Shown here one piece after another: positions 25,150 through 34,256 of a stretch of DNA of 40,216 nucleotides. The notes beneath the pieces are model-generated. The model ran no database searches. It was given only the letters and a program-made list of their open reading frames with translations, and had not been told where the DNA came from. The stretch lies in contig JAJDTJ010000025.1 of the NCBI GenBank assembly GCA_022827225.1, positions 1-40,216 of the forward strand, given 5' to 3'. Position 1 is the stretch's first letter, and every line of letters begins with the position of its first letter. Source of the stretch: Candidatus Poribacteria bacterium (GTDB lineage: Bacteria; Poribacteria; WGA-4E; WGA-3G). A program made the position numbers and the translations under genes.

Positions 25150-26376
25150 ATGCCAGGTGCAACAACACTTTATTTTCCAGAAGTAGGACCCCAGTGGGAA
25201 GATTGGGTCCAAGTTGTAAATGTCGGGACAGAAGAAACGCAAGTCAATATCATAGCCAGACACGCAGGTAACGGGCAACCGACGTGGGCGGATGAGAAAG
25301 AGATAAGCCCATTTGAGTGCTGGACCCCCAACGTTGAAGCAATTAAACAGAACTCTTCGATGCAGTTTTCCGCAGATCAGCCGATTGTCGCGGAGCGGCA
25401 CATGCACAAAGACTCGAACATCCTTGATTTTGTCGGTGCTGCAGAAGAATATGAGACTGTCGGACTCCGCCTCTTCTTTCCTGAATTGGTACCTGGAGCA
25501 CTCGACTGGTTCCGGTTCCTAAACGTCGGCGAAGCAGATGCTTTGGTAAACATAATCGTTCGGAACAGACGCGGCGATACTATAAGGCAGCACCATCACA
25601 GAATCAAGTCAATGTGCTGCTGGGATATTAGCGAAGGAATCATGGGAAACGTTAGAGGCACACTCGAAGTCCAAAGCACACAGCCGATTGTTGGGGAAAG
25701 ACACTTACATTATCAGGGTGGAAAAACCTGTGTCGGACAATATGGGCAGGCGATTTCGGATGCACCACGCACACTCTATTTTCCAGAAACTGGACCCGCA
25801 TGGCGAGACTGGGCAATCATCGTCAATGTCGGGAGAGAAAGAGGTGAAGTTACGCTAATCGCACATGAGGATGGAACCGGTAAACCTGTGAATACGATGC
25901 AGCGTGAATTAGACCCTTTTGAGTGCTGGATGCCGAAAATGGAGGATATTAAAATCAAATCCTCTGTGAAAATCACCTCTGAGCAGCCCATTGTTGCGGA
26001 ACGGCACATGCATAGCGGAACCGAAATCATTGACCTACCCGGTGCATCTGAGGAAGGCGGACAGGTCGGGATACGCCTCTTTTTTCCAGAAGTTGCAAGC
26101 GGCGCGAAAGACTGGTTCCGGTTCCTCAATGTCGGTGAGACCAACGCACTTGTGAATATTATCGTCCGGAACAAACGCGGCGATATTCGGAGGCAGCTTC
26201 ATCGTAATATTAGACCAAACTGCTGCGCCGATGTAGACGAAGCCGCAATGGGAAATATCCGTGGCTCCGTTGAAGTCCAAAGTACACAACCTATCGTCGG
26301 GGAACGACACCTCCATTATCAGAGCGGACATAAAGGAGCAGTTGTCGGGGAATATGGCGTTGTGATCGGAGAGTAG
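25150..26376 (+). CDS. four-module ABAB repeat protein, unknown
   Basis: A 408-residue protein made of four related modules of about 100 residues in the order A-B-A-B (about 1-105, 106-205, 206-305, 306-408). Each has F-P-E, D-W, N-V-G, N-I-I-x-R, a C-W or C-C dipeptide, and ends in Q-P-I-V-x-E-R-H-x-H. The last motif resembles the Q-P-I-V-V-E-R-P of DUF5719-like beta-sandwich proteins. No signal peptide or membrane segment is visible, which is odd for such a probable surface fold. ATG 25150 follows AGGAG. It may be a binding or structural protein. The His/Cys pattern could bind metal (inference). Confidence 0.75.
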   Translation: MPGATTLYFPEVGPQWEDWVQVVNVGTEETQVNIIARHAGNGQPTWADEKEISPFECWTPNVEAIKQNSSMQFSADQPIVAERHMHKDSNILDFVGAAEEYETVGLRLFFPELVPGALDWFRFLNVGEADALVNIIVRNRRGDTIRQHHHRIKSMCCWDISEGIMGNVRGTLEVQSTQPIVGERHLHYQGGKTCVGQYGQAISDAPRTLYFPETGPAWRDWAIIVNVGRERGEVTLIAHEDGTGKPVNTMQRELDPFECWMPKMEDIKIKSSVKITSEQPIVAERHMHSGTEIIDLPGASEEGGQVGIRLFFPEVASGAKDWFRFLNVGETNALVNIIVRNKRGDIRRQLHRNIRPNCCADVDEAAMGNIRGSVEVQSTQPIVGERHLHYQSGHKGAVVGEYGVVIGE

Positions 26377-26498
26377 AAGATCGCATGGATTTAGATCGCT
26401 ATTGTCGAGGGCGGCGGCTTTTTCTGATACGTCAATCGGATAGCGAATGCTTTTGGCGTTGAATTAGACGATTTTTTGGAACTGAGGAGGGATTTTTT

Positions 26499-27245
26499 GT
26501 GAATCTAACGGACAAAATCGCGATTGTGACGGGGGCGGGACAAGGCATCGGTAAAGCGATCGCCTTAAGACTAGCGAACGCAGGGGCAGATGTTGCGATT
26601 ATCGATCTAAACATCGCAGCCGCTGAAGCGGTGGCACAGGAGATCAGAGACATCGGACCCAACGCGCTACCCCTTCAGGCGGATGTTTCGCAGTCTACAG
26701 ACATCAACGCTGCCATCGAAAAAGTCATTTCGACCTTTCGTCGCGTTGATATCCTCGTCAACAACGCCGGAATTGCAGGACGTACCCTGCCGTTAACCGA
26801 CCTTGAAGAGGCGGATTGGGATGCCGTGATCGGTGTGAATCTCACGGGCGTTTTCTTGTGTTGTAAAGCCGTGATTGCCCCGATGATCGAACAGGACTAC
26901 GGCAGGATTGTGAACATCGCCTCAATCGCCGGAAAAGAAGGCAATCCGACACTCATACCCTATTCGGTATCCAAGGCAGGGGTCATCTGCCTGACAAAAG
27001 CACTCGCGAAAGAGGTAACCGACTATAACATTCGTGTGAATGCCGTATCGCCTGCAGTCATTCATACACCCATTTTAGATGGCATGGCACAATCAACGAT
27101 TGATTATATGGTCGGCAAAATTCCGTTGGGGCGCGTTGGGAAACCCGAAGAGGTCGCGGCTGTCGTGAATTTCTTGGCTTCCGATGAGGCAAGCTTTGTA
27201 ACCGGACAGTGCTACGATGTCAGTGGTGGAAGAGCGACATATTAG
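26499..27245 (+). CDS. short-chain dehydrogenase/reductase (SDR)
   Basis: A 248-residue classical SDR. The cofactor motif T-G-A-G-Q-G-I-G is at 11-18, N-N-A-G near 88-91, and the catalytic Ser142, Tyr155 and Lys159 are in place. The C-terminus has the usual G-R-x-G-K-P-E-E-V-A and T-G-Q segments. The Asp after the second strand (I-I-D) favours NAD over NADP. The start is GTG 26499, behind GAGGAGGG. It resembles FabG and sugar-alcohol dehydrogenases; the substrate is not determinable. Confidence 0.92.
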   Translation: MNLTDKIAIVTGAGQGIGKAIALRLANAGADVAIIDLNIAAAEAVAQEIRDIGPNALPLQADVSQSTDINAAIEKVISTFRRVDILVNNAGIAGRTLPLTDLEEADWDAVIGVNLTGVFLCCKAVIAPMIEQDYGRIVNIASIAGKEGNPTLIPYSVSKAGVICLTKALAKEVTDYNIRVNAVSPAVIHTPILDGMAQSTIDYMVGKIPLGRVGKPEEVAAVVNFLASDEASFVTGQCYDVSGGRATY

Positions 27246-27251
27246 GGAATA

Positions 27252-27284
27252 GTTTGTAGGGGCTGGGTAACCCAGCCCACAAAC
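27252..27284. terminator. strong hairpin between convergent genes
   Basis: GTTTGT plus GGGCTGGG (27252-27267, with a 2-nt bulge) pairs with 27271-27284 around a TAA loop: 14 bp. It fills the 39-nt gap between the SDR stop and the beta-propeller stop and probably ends both transcripts. Same G-rich palindrome family as 17643, 21803 and 25053. Confidence 0.7.
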
Positions 27285-28640
27285 TTACTCCGCTATACAA
27301 TAGAGATGCCCAGCCCCCCGGAGGTACAACTCCGAACCTGCAATAGCAGGCGACGCGTTAAAACTATCGTCGAGTTTGTTTTCTGCTAAAACCTTAAATT
27401 CAGGGCCGTGCTGGATGACGTTGACAACACCGTTTCTGCCAGCGATGTAGACGCGGTCCGACGCACCGACGATCGAAGCATATACACCCGACACGCCTCG
27501 CAGCCGTTGCGGACCGTAATACGCCTCTCCTGTTTCGACATTGAAAGCGGTAAGAATACCCTGGTTGCTTTTCAAGAAATAGATGACACCGTTATAGAGA
27601 AGCGGCGACGGGACGTACGGTGTATCTCGGTTGTATCGCCAGACAATTGCTTCAGAATCTGTAATATCGCCTGTTGCCTGTGCAAGGTGAATCGCCTGCA
27701 AGTCACTACCACGGAACCCGCTCATGAGATAAGCGTATCCATTAGCAGCAACAGGTGAAGGGATACTGTTAGCTGTTAAGCCATCGCCATCCCATACGAT
27801 TTCTCCGGTTGCAAGATCATAACTACGAATGCGATTTGTGCCTGTCGTAATCACCTGCGGTTTTCCATCGTTTTCAACGATAATAGGAGAAGACCACGTT
27901 GTCCTTTCATTGCGGTCGGTCTTCCAGAGCACGTCACCTGTCCGTTTGTCAAGAGCGGTGATGAAGGAATCCCCCTCATGATCCTGTTGAATGACGAGCG
28001 TATTACCGTAGAGAACAGGCGAACTCCCTTCACCAAAGGTGTTCCTTTTGTACATCATCCCGATAGCTTTTTCCCATTTCACATTTCCCATCATATCCAC
28101 GCAGTAGAGTCCACGCGAACCGAAATAGGCATAGATGTGTTCACCATCGGTTACCGGCGAGTTAGACGCAAAAGTAGCATCCCCGTGCGTCCCTTCGTGT
28201 GGCGCGAGCTCTTTGAGTGTTTTTTGCCAAAGGATGTCTCCGGTATTCCGGTCCAGCGCGATGAGATCAAACTTGAACCAACCTTCTGACCCACCGCGGC
28301 TGCGTCCGCGTCCCTCTTCAAAGAAACCCCCGAAAAGGTTATCATCGTCCGATTTCCCTTCTTCCATCTCAGGTGCTTCGCTTTTGATAGCCGTCTGTAT
28401 GAAGATTTTATCTTCCCAGATGATGGGCGCAGCGTGTCCGGTACCGGGAATAGCCACTTTCCAGCGAATATTTTCAGTTTCGCTCCAGGTCGTGGGCGGA
28501 TTTGCATCAATCGCGGCACCGGTAGCGTGCGGTCCGCGCCAATGGTGCCAATTTCCCTCAAAACCGTCCGGTTGTGACGCCAGCACCGCAACCACGCCAA
28601 AAGCAAGAATACATACTGTCAAAACTGCGATTCTTTTCAT
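27285..28640 (-). CDS. secreted PQQ-type beta-propeller protein
   Basis: A 451-residue exported protein. The signal peptide is residues 1-21 (M-K-R, hydrophobic core, A-S-Q). It has repeated propeller blades with PQQ-repeat signatures such as L-D-R-N-T-G-D-I-L-W and L-D-K-R-T-G-D-V-L-W. The mature start carries W-H-H-W-R-G-P, typical of these proteins in Planctomycetes and Poribacteria. A Gly/Arg/Glu-rich loop is near residue 105. Catalytic PQQ ligands are not evident, so a scaffold role like BamB or a binding role is as likely as a dehydrogenase. It follows the M16C gene by 100 nt. Confidence 0.88.
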   Translation of the reverse strand: MKRIAVLTVCILAFGVVAVLASQPDGFEGNWHHWRGPHATGAAIDANPPTTWSETENIRWKVAIPGTGHAAPIIWEDKIFIQTAIKSEAPEMEEGKSDDDNLFGGFFEEGRGRSRGGSEGWFKFDLIALDRNTGDILWQKTLKELAPHEGTHGDATFASNSPVTDGEHIYAYFGSRGLYCVDMMGNVKWEKAIGMMYKRNTFGEGSSPVLYGNTLVIQQDHEGDSFITALDKRTGDVLWKTDRNERTTWSSPIIVENDGKPQVITTGTNRIRSYDLATGEIVWDGDGLTANSIPSPVAANGYAYLMSGFRGSDLQAIHLAQATGDITDSEAIVWRYNRDTPYVPSPLLYNGVIYFLKSNQGILTAFNVETGEAYYGPQRLRGVSGVYASIVGASDRVYIAGRNGVVNVIQHGPEFKVLAENKLDDSFNASPAIAGSELYLRGAGHLYCIAE

Positions 28641-28673
28641 CTTTAAATCCTTTCGTTTTTTATGTTAACAGCA

Positions 28674-28708
28674 GTGCAGTTTGAATGCAGATCGCAGCAA
28701 AACTGCAC
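28674..28708. repeat. inverted repeat between M16C protease and beta-propeller genes
   Basis: A 9-bp perfect inverted repeat (28674-28682 with 28700-28708), 17-nt loop. No T-run on the transcribed strand, so termination is uncertain. Confidence 0.45.
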
Positions 28709-28740
28709 CGACTGTAGAAAGACGAACAAGCCTAACAAAA

Positions 28741-31700
28741 TTATTTCAAAATATCCTCAATGACAAGCGGTTGTGCTAATTCATGATTCGCCGCTTCAAG
28801 TTTCTCGCGACTCGAAACCGCACAGACCGAGGCTTTATCTGCGTTTCCTTCTAAGAGTTGCAGGAGCACCCGTTTTACCTCACCCGGAGTCGCAAGCCGG
28901 AGCTGCGCGTAACGCTCCTCACGCATCTCACGGGTCTGACCAGCAAGGTGCTGACTCAAGGCACTACTTGCGGCGTGGCTCGGACGGATCGGTCTCTCGG
29001 CATCTTTCGCCGTAGCGATAATCGCGCGGTCTATATCTGTCTGTGTCCATTCCACACCTTTCACATAATCAACAGTCTGTTCAAAGACGTTGATCGTACG
29101 AGCAACATGTGGATCGCGGAACGAGGATTGACACAACACAGCATCGGACGGACTATAGGTGAACCGCGCACCGTAAGCGTTGCCTTTAAAGCGGATTTCA
29201 CTCAGTATGTAATCAAGCCGAACAAGATGCGCGCCGATCGTCAACAGTGTTGAATCCGGATGTGAATAGTGCGGTGCCGGCATCACGTGAGCGCAGTGCG
29301 CAATCTGAATAGGTCCAGCTAAACCTTCTCTCGGTGGTGTCTCAAACCGTTCAAACGCAATCGGATCCGAAGTTATCGGTTCATCTCGCATCGCGTCGAG
29401 CCACCGACCAAGCCTACTTCGCGTCTCTTCAAAGGCTGAGTCTGAGCCTGTGAAACTGACCGTCACACGTTCACGCGTCAACAGGAAATCACGAATCCCT
29501 TCTATATGACCCATAAGGTCGGTATTAAGTTCGTCATAACCGTTGAGAAGTGTTTCGCTGTTGCGGAGTTGCGGCAACCCGTAGATGATTTCAGCAAGAT
29601 GTGAGTTCGGTGAGAGGCCGCGTGAAGCGTGATGAACTGCCGTGCTTGAACCGTCGTGGATCATCTCCGTCTGATATTCTGCAACAGCCTGAATGAGGAC
29701 ATCACGCAGGCGTTCCGGATCGCGCGGGTTCACTGCGAAAAGCAGGTCGTGCAACACACCGAGTGCAGCATCCATTTTATCGTCAAGCGCTTTGAGATGG
29801 AAGGACAGACTCTGCAACGAACGGTCAGCATCAAGTGCGTGTGTCGAAAAACCGACTGAACACCCGACTCCACCGGTGACCGCTGATTTTCGGAGTGCCA
29901 TCTCTTCATAGTTCATATCCGCGGCACCGAGTTTGCCGATAGCGTCGGCGTACCGCGGGAGATAAGGCCAGAGGTGTTGTGGTAACCCTTGGAGATTGAA
30001 ATTCAGTACCAGATAATTAACGCCGTTGGCAAAGACAGCGTTCCGTAACAGGTCCCGCCCACCGACATTTTCAACCGTTGTAGGGATATGTTTCGGTTTT
30101 TCCGGAAGGTCGCTGACTTCGAGTTGCGGCAATTTCGCGAGTGCTTCTGGCGGGTTCGGCACGCCGTTGAGACGCTCCAGCTCAGCTGCATCCGCGGCAA
30201 TTTTTTCGACATCCTCATCCGTCAACCCTGCCCGCGTCTCCTTCATCCGTTCAGTGAGTTTAGCATCCATTTTCGCTTGCATAGCTCGGTCAGGCGATAG
30301 CACACTAGTCAAGCGATGTGGGTTTTCGATAAGGGATTCACGGATCAGTTCGTTAAAAATCGTAGGATTTTCCTGCCAACGCCGGCGGATATCATTGAGC
30401 GTTTTACCCATCTTTAGGAAAGTATCGGGGGCCTTCTCATATATCCAACCTTCAATGACCCGGTAGAGCATACGGAGCGGGAACATTGACGCGACTTCCT
30501 GATAGTAGTAGGTCGCTTGCTGGAATGCCGCTTCTACCTTCTTACTATCAATCTCCGAATCCGCAATCTCCGTTAGCGTATCAATAACGAGTTGCGTAAA
30601 CGCTTCAACGCGCTCGGTTTCGCTCCCTTTGAGAGAGACATGGAAAGTGGCGGCGGGGCCTATAGAACCAGCGCCAGAATAGATAAGATCAGCACCAAGT
30701 TTGGAGTCAATGATCGCTTTTCGGAGCGGTGCAGCTTCGTTTCCGAGCAGTATGAGGCTTAAAATGCGTCCCAAGGCAACTGATGCCGGATCGGTCGCAT
30801 CTCCGATGCACCAACTCAGCATCATATACGTTTTCTCTGTCGTCGGTTCATCTGCGCCAACAGGGTAGGTATCCGCTACCGTCCGGGGTGCGCCCCACTC
30901 CGGTTGATGTGTAACCTCCGGACTTAGTGGACGTAAAGCGTCACTCGTCTTGTTCCTTGGGATCCTATCCAACTTATCAGCGAGGAACGTGAGATAATCG
31001 CGGGTCGGAATATCGCCGTAGAGGATGAAATAGCCGTTGCTCGGATGATAATAGGTCTCATGGAACCCTTTGAGCTGCTCGTAGGTTAAATCCGGAATCG
31101 CGTCCGGATCACCGCCAGATTCGCAGGCGTAAAGCGTGTCGGGCAGGAGTTGACTCGACATGGATCGGTATAACCGGGACTCCGGGTCCGAAAACGCACC
31201 TTTCATCTCATTATAGACAATACCTGTGATTTTCAAGTCACCCGTCGGATCATCAGGATCAGCAGGAGCGAGATGATGCCCTTCACGTCTAAAGGTGTTT
31301 TCCGTCAGGAGTGGATGGAACACAGCATCAAAGTAGACCTCCGCCAAATTAAAAAGGTCTTTTTTCACGTTGCTCGATACCGGATAGCAGGTGTGATCGG
31401 AACTGGTCATGGCGTTGATGAACGTCGCCATGCTCATCTTAATCATCTCAAAAAACGGCTCTTTGACCGGAAATTTTTGCGAACCCGCTAAGACAGCATG
31501 TTCAAGGATATGCGGCACACCCGTATCGTCTGATGGCGGTGTGGGAAAATTGATAGAAAAGAGGTTTTCGGTATCCTCTGTATAGAGGTGTAAGAGTCTG
31601 GCACCACTGTGTTGATGCGTCAATTCGATCGTCACAGCACGGAGTTCGTCAATAGGTGTAACGGCTTTAACTTCAAAGCCGTGGACTTGATCGCCGGGAT

Positions 31701-31749
31701 GTAAATCTACTTCCGGCATCCGGATCGTTTCCAATATTTTTGCCTCCAT
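28741..31749 (-). CDS. M16C zinc metalloprotease (PreP-like presequence peptidase)
   Basis: A 1002-residue peptidasome of four M16 half-domains. The inverted zinc motif H-I-L-E-H is at 80-84. The third ligand Glu181 is in N-E-M-K-G, 97 residues on as in PreP. P-V-K-E-P-F and S-S-D-H-T-C-Y-P follow the pattern of the family. These enzymes degrade unstructured peptides up to about 65 residues. No signal peptide is seen, so it is probably cytoplasmic. Ten nt upstream lies the stop of a second beta-propeller gene, so the two are probably cotranscribed. Confidence 0.94.
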   Translation of the reverse strand: MEAKILETIRMPEVDLHPGDQVHGFEVKAVTPIDELRAVTIELTHQHSGARLLHLYTEDTENLFSINFPTPPSDDTGVPHILEHAVLAGSQKFPVKEPFFEMIKMSMATFINAMTSSDHTCYPVSSNVKKDLFNLAEVYFDAVFHPLLTENTFRREGHHLAPADPDDPTGDLKITGIVYNEMKGAFSDPESRLYRSMSSQLLPDTLYACESGGDPDAIPDLTYEQLKGFHETYYHPSNGYFILYGDIPTRDYLTFLADKLDRIPRNKTSDALRPLSPEVTHQPEWGAPRTVADTYPVGADEPTTEKTYMMLSWCIGDATDPASVALGRILSLILLGNEAAPLRKAIIDSKLGADLIYSGAGSIGPAATFHVSLKGSETERVEAFTQLVIDTLTEIADSEIDSKKVEAAFQQATYYYQEVASMFPLRMLYRVIEGWIYEKAPDTFLKMGKTLNDIRRRWQENPTIFNELIRESLIENPHRLTSVLSPDRAMQAKMDAKLTERMKETRAGLTDEDVEKIAADAAELERLNGVPNPPEALAKLPQLEVSDLPEKPKHIPTTVENVGGRDLLRNAVFANGVNYLVLNFNLQGLPQHLWPYLPRYADAIGKLGAADMNYEEMALRKSAVTGGVGCSVGFSTHALDADRSLQSLSFHLKALDDKMDAALGVLHDLLFAVNPRDPERLRDVLIQAVAEYQTEMIHDGSSTAVHHASRGLSPNSHLAEIIYGLPQLRNSETLLNGYDELNTDLMGHIEGIRDFLLTRERVTVSFTGSDSAFEETRSRLGRWLDAMRDEPITSDPIAFERFETPPREGLAGPIQIAHCAHVMPAPHYSHPDSTLLTIGAHLVRLDYILSEIRFKGNAYGARFTYSPSDAVLCQSSFRDPHVARTINVFEQTVDYVKGVEWTQTDIDRAIIATAKDAERPIRPSHAASSALSQHLAGQTREMREERYAQLRLATPGEVKRVLLQLLEGNADKASVCAVSSREKLEAANHELAQPLVIEDILK

Positions 31750-31758
31750 AGTTGGATT

Positions 31759-33066
31759 CTATTTTTCGCTTTTTTCTAAGCTCGCACAAATGAGTTCTTT
31801 ATCGTTTCTGGCAAAGACGTGTTTATAGGCGAATGCTGGATGTGCCCACGTGACACCCCCTCTCTGGTTCAATTGATCGCGCGTCGGTTCGATTAACTTC
31901 GCACGACTGATAATATTAAGACCATCTGGCGACAGTTCTGTGATAAGCAGTTCGCCGCGCTCGTTGAACATCCAGACCGCGTTTTCTGATGATGCCGGAT
32001 GTTTGATTAATTGGATGGTACTCCAGCGGGCTATCGGGACTGCAGAAAGGTCTTCCCATATCCGGTCACCATTCCGGGCATCAATACAGCGGAGTTCACC
32101 GTAACTGTCTACACCGTAAATGTAATCTCCGAAGCGTACAGGGGTTGTCATCGTGGTCTGAATCGCCTCGGTGTTCCGCTCATCTTTGCCAACGCGGTGC
32201 CATCCGAGTTCGACTGCCACTTCATCCGGCAACAACTTCAGAAGCAGTGCCCCTTCATAAAAATTCGTAAAAAACAATTCGTTCTCATAAAAGATCGGAG
32301 TCGCAATGCCGATTTCCCAGCGAGTTGCAGGAAACGGATAAAGCCAATGCACCCGCCCCGTTTCTGGGTCAAGTGCAGCAATGTTATTGCCTGTCCAACA
32401 GACTAAGACCCGTTGACCGGCATGCGTAACGATAATTGGTGCTGAATAGGAAGCACTATCATCTACCGCTTTCCATTTTTCTTCACCGGTTTTCCGGTCA
32501 AACGCAACGATACAAGCACCCGGCTGACCACCGATTTGAACAATAAGGTTCTCTGCTTCAACAATAGGGGCACTTGCGATCCCCCAAATCGGCATGTCAA
32601 TATTATACTCGGTATTGAGATACTTTTTCCATACGACATCACCTGTAGCAGCATTGAAACAGTGCAGATGTCCCATCGCGCCTAAAGCGTAAGCGAGTCC
32701 ATCGTGGATCGTGACAGTTGCACGGGGGCCTACCGGATATTCAATTTTGTAAACGGCATCGTAGGTGTAAGACCAGATTTGATCACCTGTCTCCCAATCG
32801 AAGCAGTGGACGCGTTCCACCTGTTTCGGTTTTGTCAGTCGATCGGTGACGTATACACGTCCGTCGGCGACAGTCGGTCCACTATAACCACTGCTGATAG
32901 GTACCCGCCAACGAATCGGGACCTGTTCTTCTTCAAATTTTTCGATGATACCGGACTCTTTCCAGATACCATCTCGGTTTTCACCACGCCATTGTGACCA
33001 TTCGTCGGCATTCGCGAATCCCGCGAGGACAAGTAGGGCAACAAGTAGGTATGTAAATCGTTTCAT
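31759..33066 (-). CDS. secreted PQQ-type beta-propeller protein
   Basis: A 435-residue exported protein with a signal peptide (1-20, ending F-A-N-A) and then W-S-Q-W-R-G-E-N-R-D-G, the usual mature start of this family. PQQ-like blades include D-W-E-T-G-D-Q-I-W, A-T-G-D-V-V-W-K-K and D-P-E-T-G-R-V-H-W. It is a distant paralogue of the protein at 27285. A perfect consensus promoter lies 45 nt upstream, and the M16C gene follows after 9 nt. A periplasmic binding or scaffold function is inferred. Confidence 0.88.
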   Translation of the reverse strand: MKRFTYLLVALLVLAGFANADEWSQWRGENRDGIWKESGIIEKFEEEQVPIRWRVPISSGYSGPTVADGRVYVTDRLTKPKQVERVHCFDWETGDQIWSYTYDAVYKIEYPVGPRATVTIHDGLAYALGAMGHLHCFNAATGDVVWKKYLNTEYNIDMPIWGIASAPIVEAENLIVQIGGQPGACIVAFDRKTGEEKWKAVDDSASYSAPIIVTHAGQRVLVCWTGNNIAALDPETGRVHWLYPFPATRWEIGIATPIFYENELFFTNFYEGALLLKLLPDEVAVELGWHRVGKDERNTEAIQTTMTTPVRFGDYIYGVDSYGELRCIDARNGDRIWEDLSAVPIARWSTIQLIKHPASSENAVWMFNERGELLITELSPDGLNIISRAKLIEPTRDQLNQRGGVTWAHPAFAYKHVFARNDKELICASLEKSEK

Positions 33067-33110
33067 AAGCCTTGTGTAGAACTCCTCTCAAGATGCTTTT
33101 CTCATTACCT

Positions 33111-33139
33111 ATTATACTCAATCTGTGGAACACTGTCAA
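33111..33139 (-). promoter_or_regulatory. consensus sigma70 promoter of beta-propeller/M16C operon
   Basis: On the - strand, perfect TTGACA (33139-33134), 17 nt, perfect TATAAT (33116-33111). The leader to ATG 33066 is about 38 nt. Confidence 0.88.
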
Positions 33140-33249
33140 GCGCGTCGTGGAGACACCTAATAAATTTTGTTTCCGAAAAAAGTATAGCACACTATGCAGA
33201 TAGATGTCAAACAATTGACAACCCGCAGCAGTGCCATTCAGTTGAACAC

Positions 33250-33304
33250 CAAAATAAAAAACCGCTCTTATATCCGTACGACAATAGCAAGGACATAAGA
33301 GCGG
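33250..33304 (-). terminator. rho-independent terminator of the 33329 gene
   Basis: A 14-bp stem (33262-33275 with 33291-33304; one G-U pair) followed on the - strand by a T-rich run (TTTTTTATTTT). It lies 25 nt after the stop of the secreted-protein gene. Confidence 0.85.
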
Positions 33305-33328
33305 AAAAAATTCGGTTTTGCGGATCAA

Positions 33329-34153
33329 TTACTTCAAGTCTTTGAGATCACCCCAGGTGACAGCTACTTTATCTTTCGCTTCAACAGGCGTTGTTGCAGC
33401 AGCTACATCCGGCTGTAGCGAGATGAAATCAATCATTTCGATAAGGACCTGTCCGCGCGGGAGATCGCCATTGTTAGGCTCTTGCATGCAGATACCGACG
33501 CGTCCGCTACTATCATTCAATTTGATAATACCCGGATCAAAGAAGGTGGCACCGTTATCACCGAAAATGACTTCAACGCTCCACGGATCAACGATCTGTT
33601 CACTTTTGAAAGGTCTTTCAGAAGTGAATGCCTCAAGAGATGGCGTATATTTTTCGCCCTCGGCTGTCGGCGTAATCGCTGTGCCGCCACCCCACATATC
33701 GGCATTGATATTGATGATGGTCTTTAGACCGTTTTCACCATTGGCACCGCCACCTTCTGTAACATAGAAGGCGTAGTCGGCACAGTTAAGGATGATATTC
33801 CCGCCATAGAGGAACCGTTCTGCAATAGAGTCATCTACTTGCACGTTTCCAGGCGTATAGAGGGTCGTTGGGAACCAACCGAAGATGATGAGGATATCTG
33901 CCTTGCCATCATCAATCCGTTCCTCTGCCCAGGGACCGATTTCTGCGTCGGTTTTATAAACAACATCACCAACAGCAGGGACATCGTTTTTGAGGTTATC
34001 AAAGACGATGGCGCGTTGGATATCTGCGTTGTCTCTAGAGATCCAACCACTGGCTTCGCTGAAAATAGCGACATCGCCTAATTCTGCCCAACTCGAAACG
34101 GTACATGTAACCATCAATAAAACGACGAATATTACCAATACGTTGCGTACCAT
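33329..34153 (-). CDS. secreted protein of a three-member paralogous family (A)
   Basis: A 274-residue exported protein with a signal peptide (about 1-23, ending S-S-W-A). The mature part has short hydrophobic strands and a G-G-N-I-I-L-N-C-A-D-Y-A-F-Y element. This pattern (V-A-I-F-S, then D-I-L-I-I-F-G-W-F, then a Gly-Gly strand) resembles the ThuA/class I glutamine-amidotransferase-like fold, a low-confidence inference. It ends in T-W-G-D-L-K. About half of its residues match the next gene upstream (34250). It lies downstream of that gene with a terminator between. Confidence 0.7.
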   Translation of the reverse strand: MVRNVLVIFVVLLMVTCTVSSWAELGDVAIFSEASGWISRDNADIQRAIVFDNLKNDVPAVGDVVYKTDAEIGPWAEERIDDGKADILIIFGWFPTTLYTPGNVQVDDSIAERFLYGGNIILNCADYAFYVTEGGGANGENGLKTIININADMWGGGTAITPTAEGEKYTPSLEAFTSERPFKSEQIVDPWSVEVIFGDNGATFFDPGIIKLNDSSGRVGICMQEPNNGDLPRGQVLIEMIDFISLQPDVAAATTPVEAKDKVAVTWGDLKDLK

Positions 34154-34176
34154 TAATTTTTCCTCTCTTTTTAAGT

Positions 34177-34211
34177 TTGCCCCGATAATACCGATTCTAT
34201 TACCGAGGCAA
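34177..34211. repeat. stem-loop in leader of the 33329 gene
   Basis: Arms 34177-34189 and 34199-34211 pair at 11 of 13 positions. It sits between the terminator of the upstream paralogue and the start of the 33329 gene. It could be a leader structure or a dispersed palindrome. Confidence 0.45.
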
Positions 34212-34224
34212 TAAGTGTTAGTTA

Positions 34225-34256
34225 ATAAAAAAGTTCTAACAACGTTTGGTTAGAAC
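34225..34256 (-). terminator. rho-independent terminator of the 34250 gene
   Basis: An 8-bp perfect stem (34233-34240 with 34249-34256), 8-nt loop, followed on the - strand by TTTTTTATT. The stem includes the gene's own stop codon. Confidence 0.82.

Noticed and set aside
28135..28668. 177-codon + strand frame opposite the beta-propeller gene
   Set aside because: It is antisense to a clear secreted-protein gene with PQQ repeats and has no start signals.
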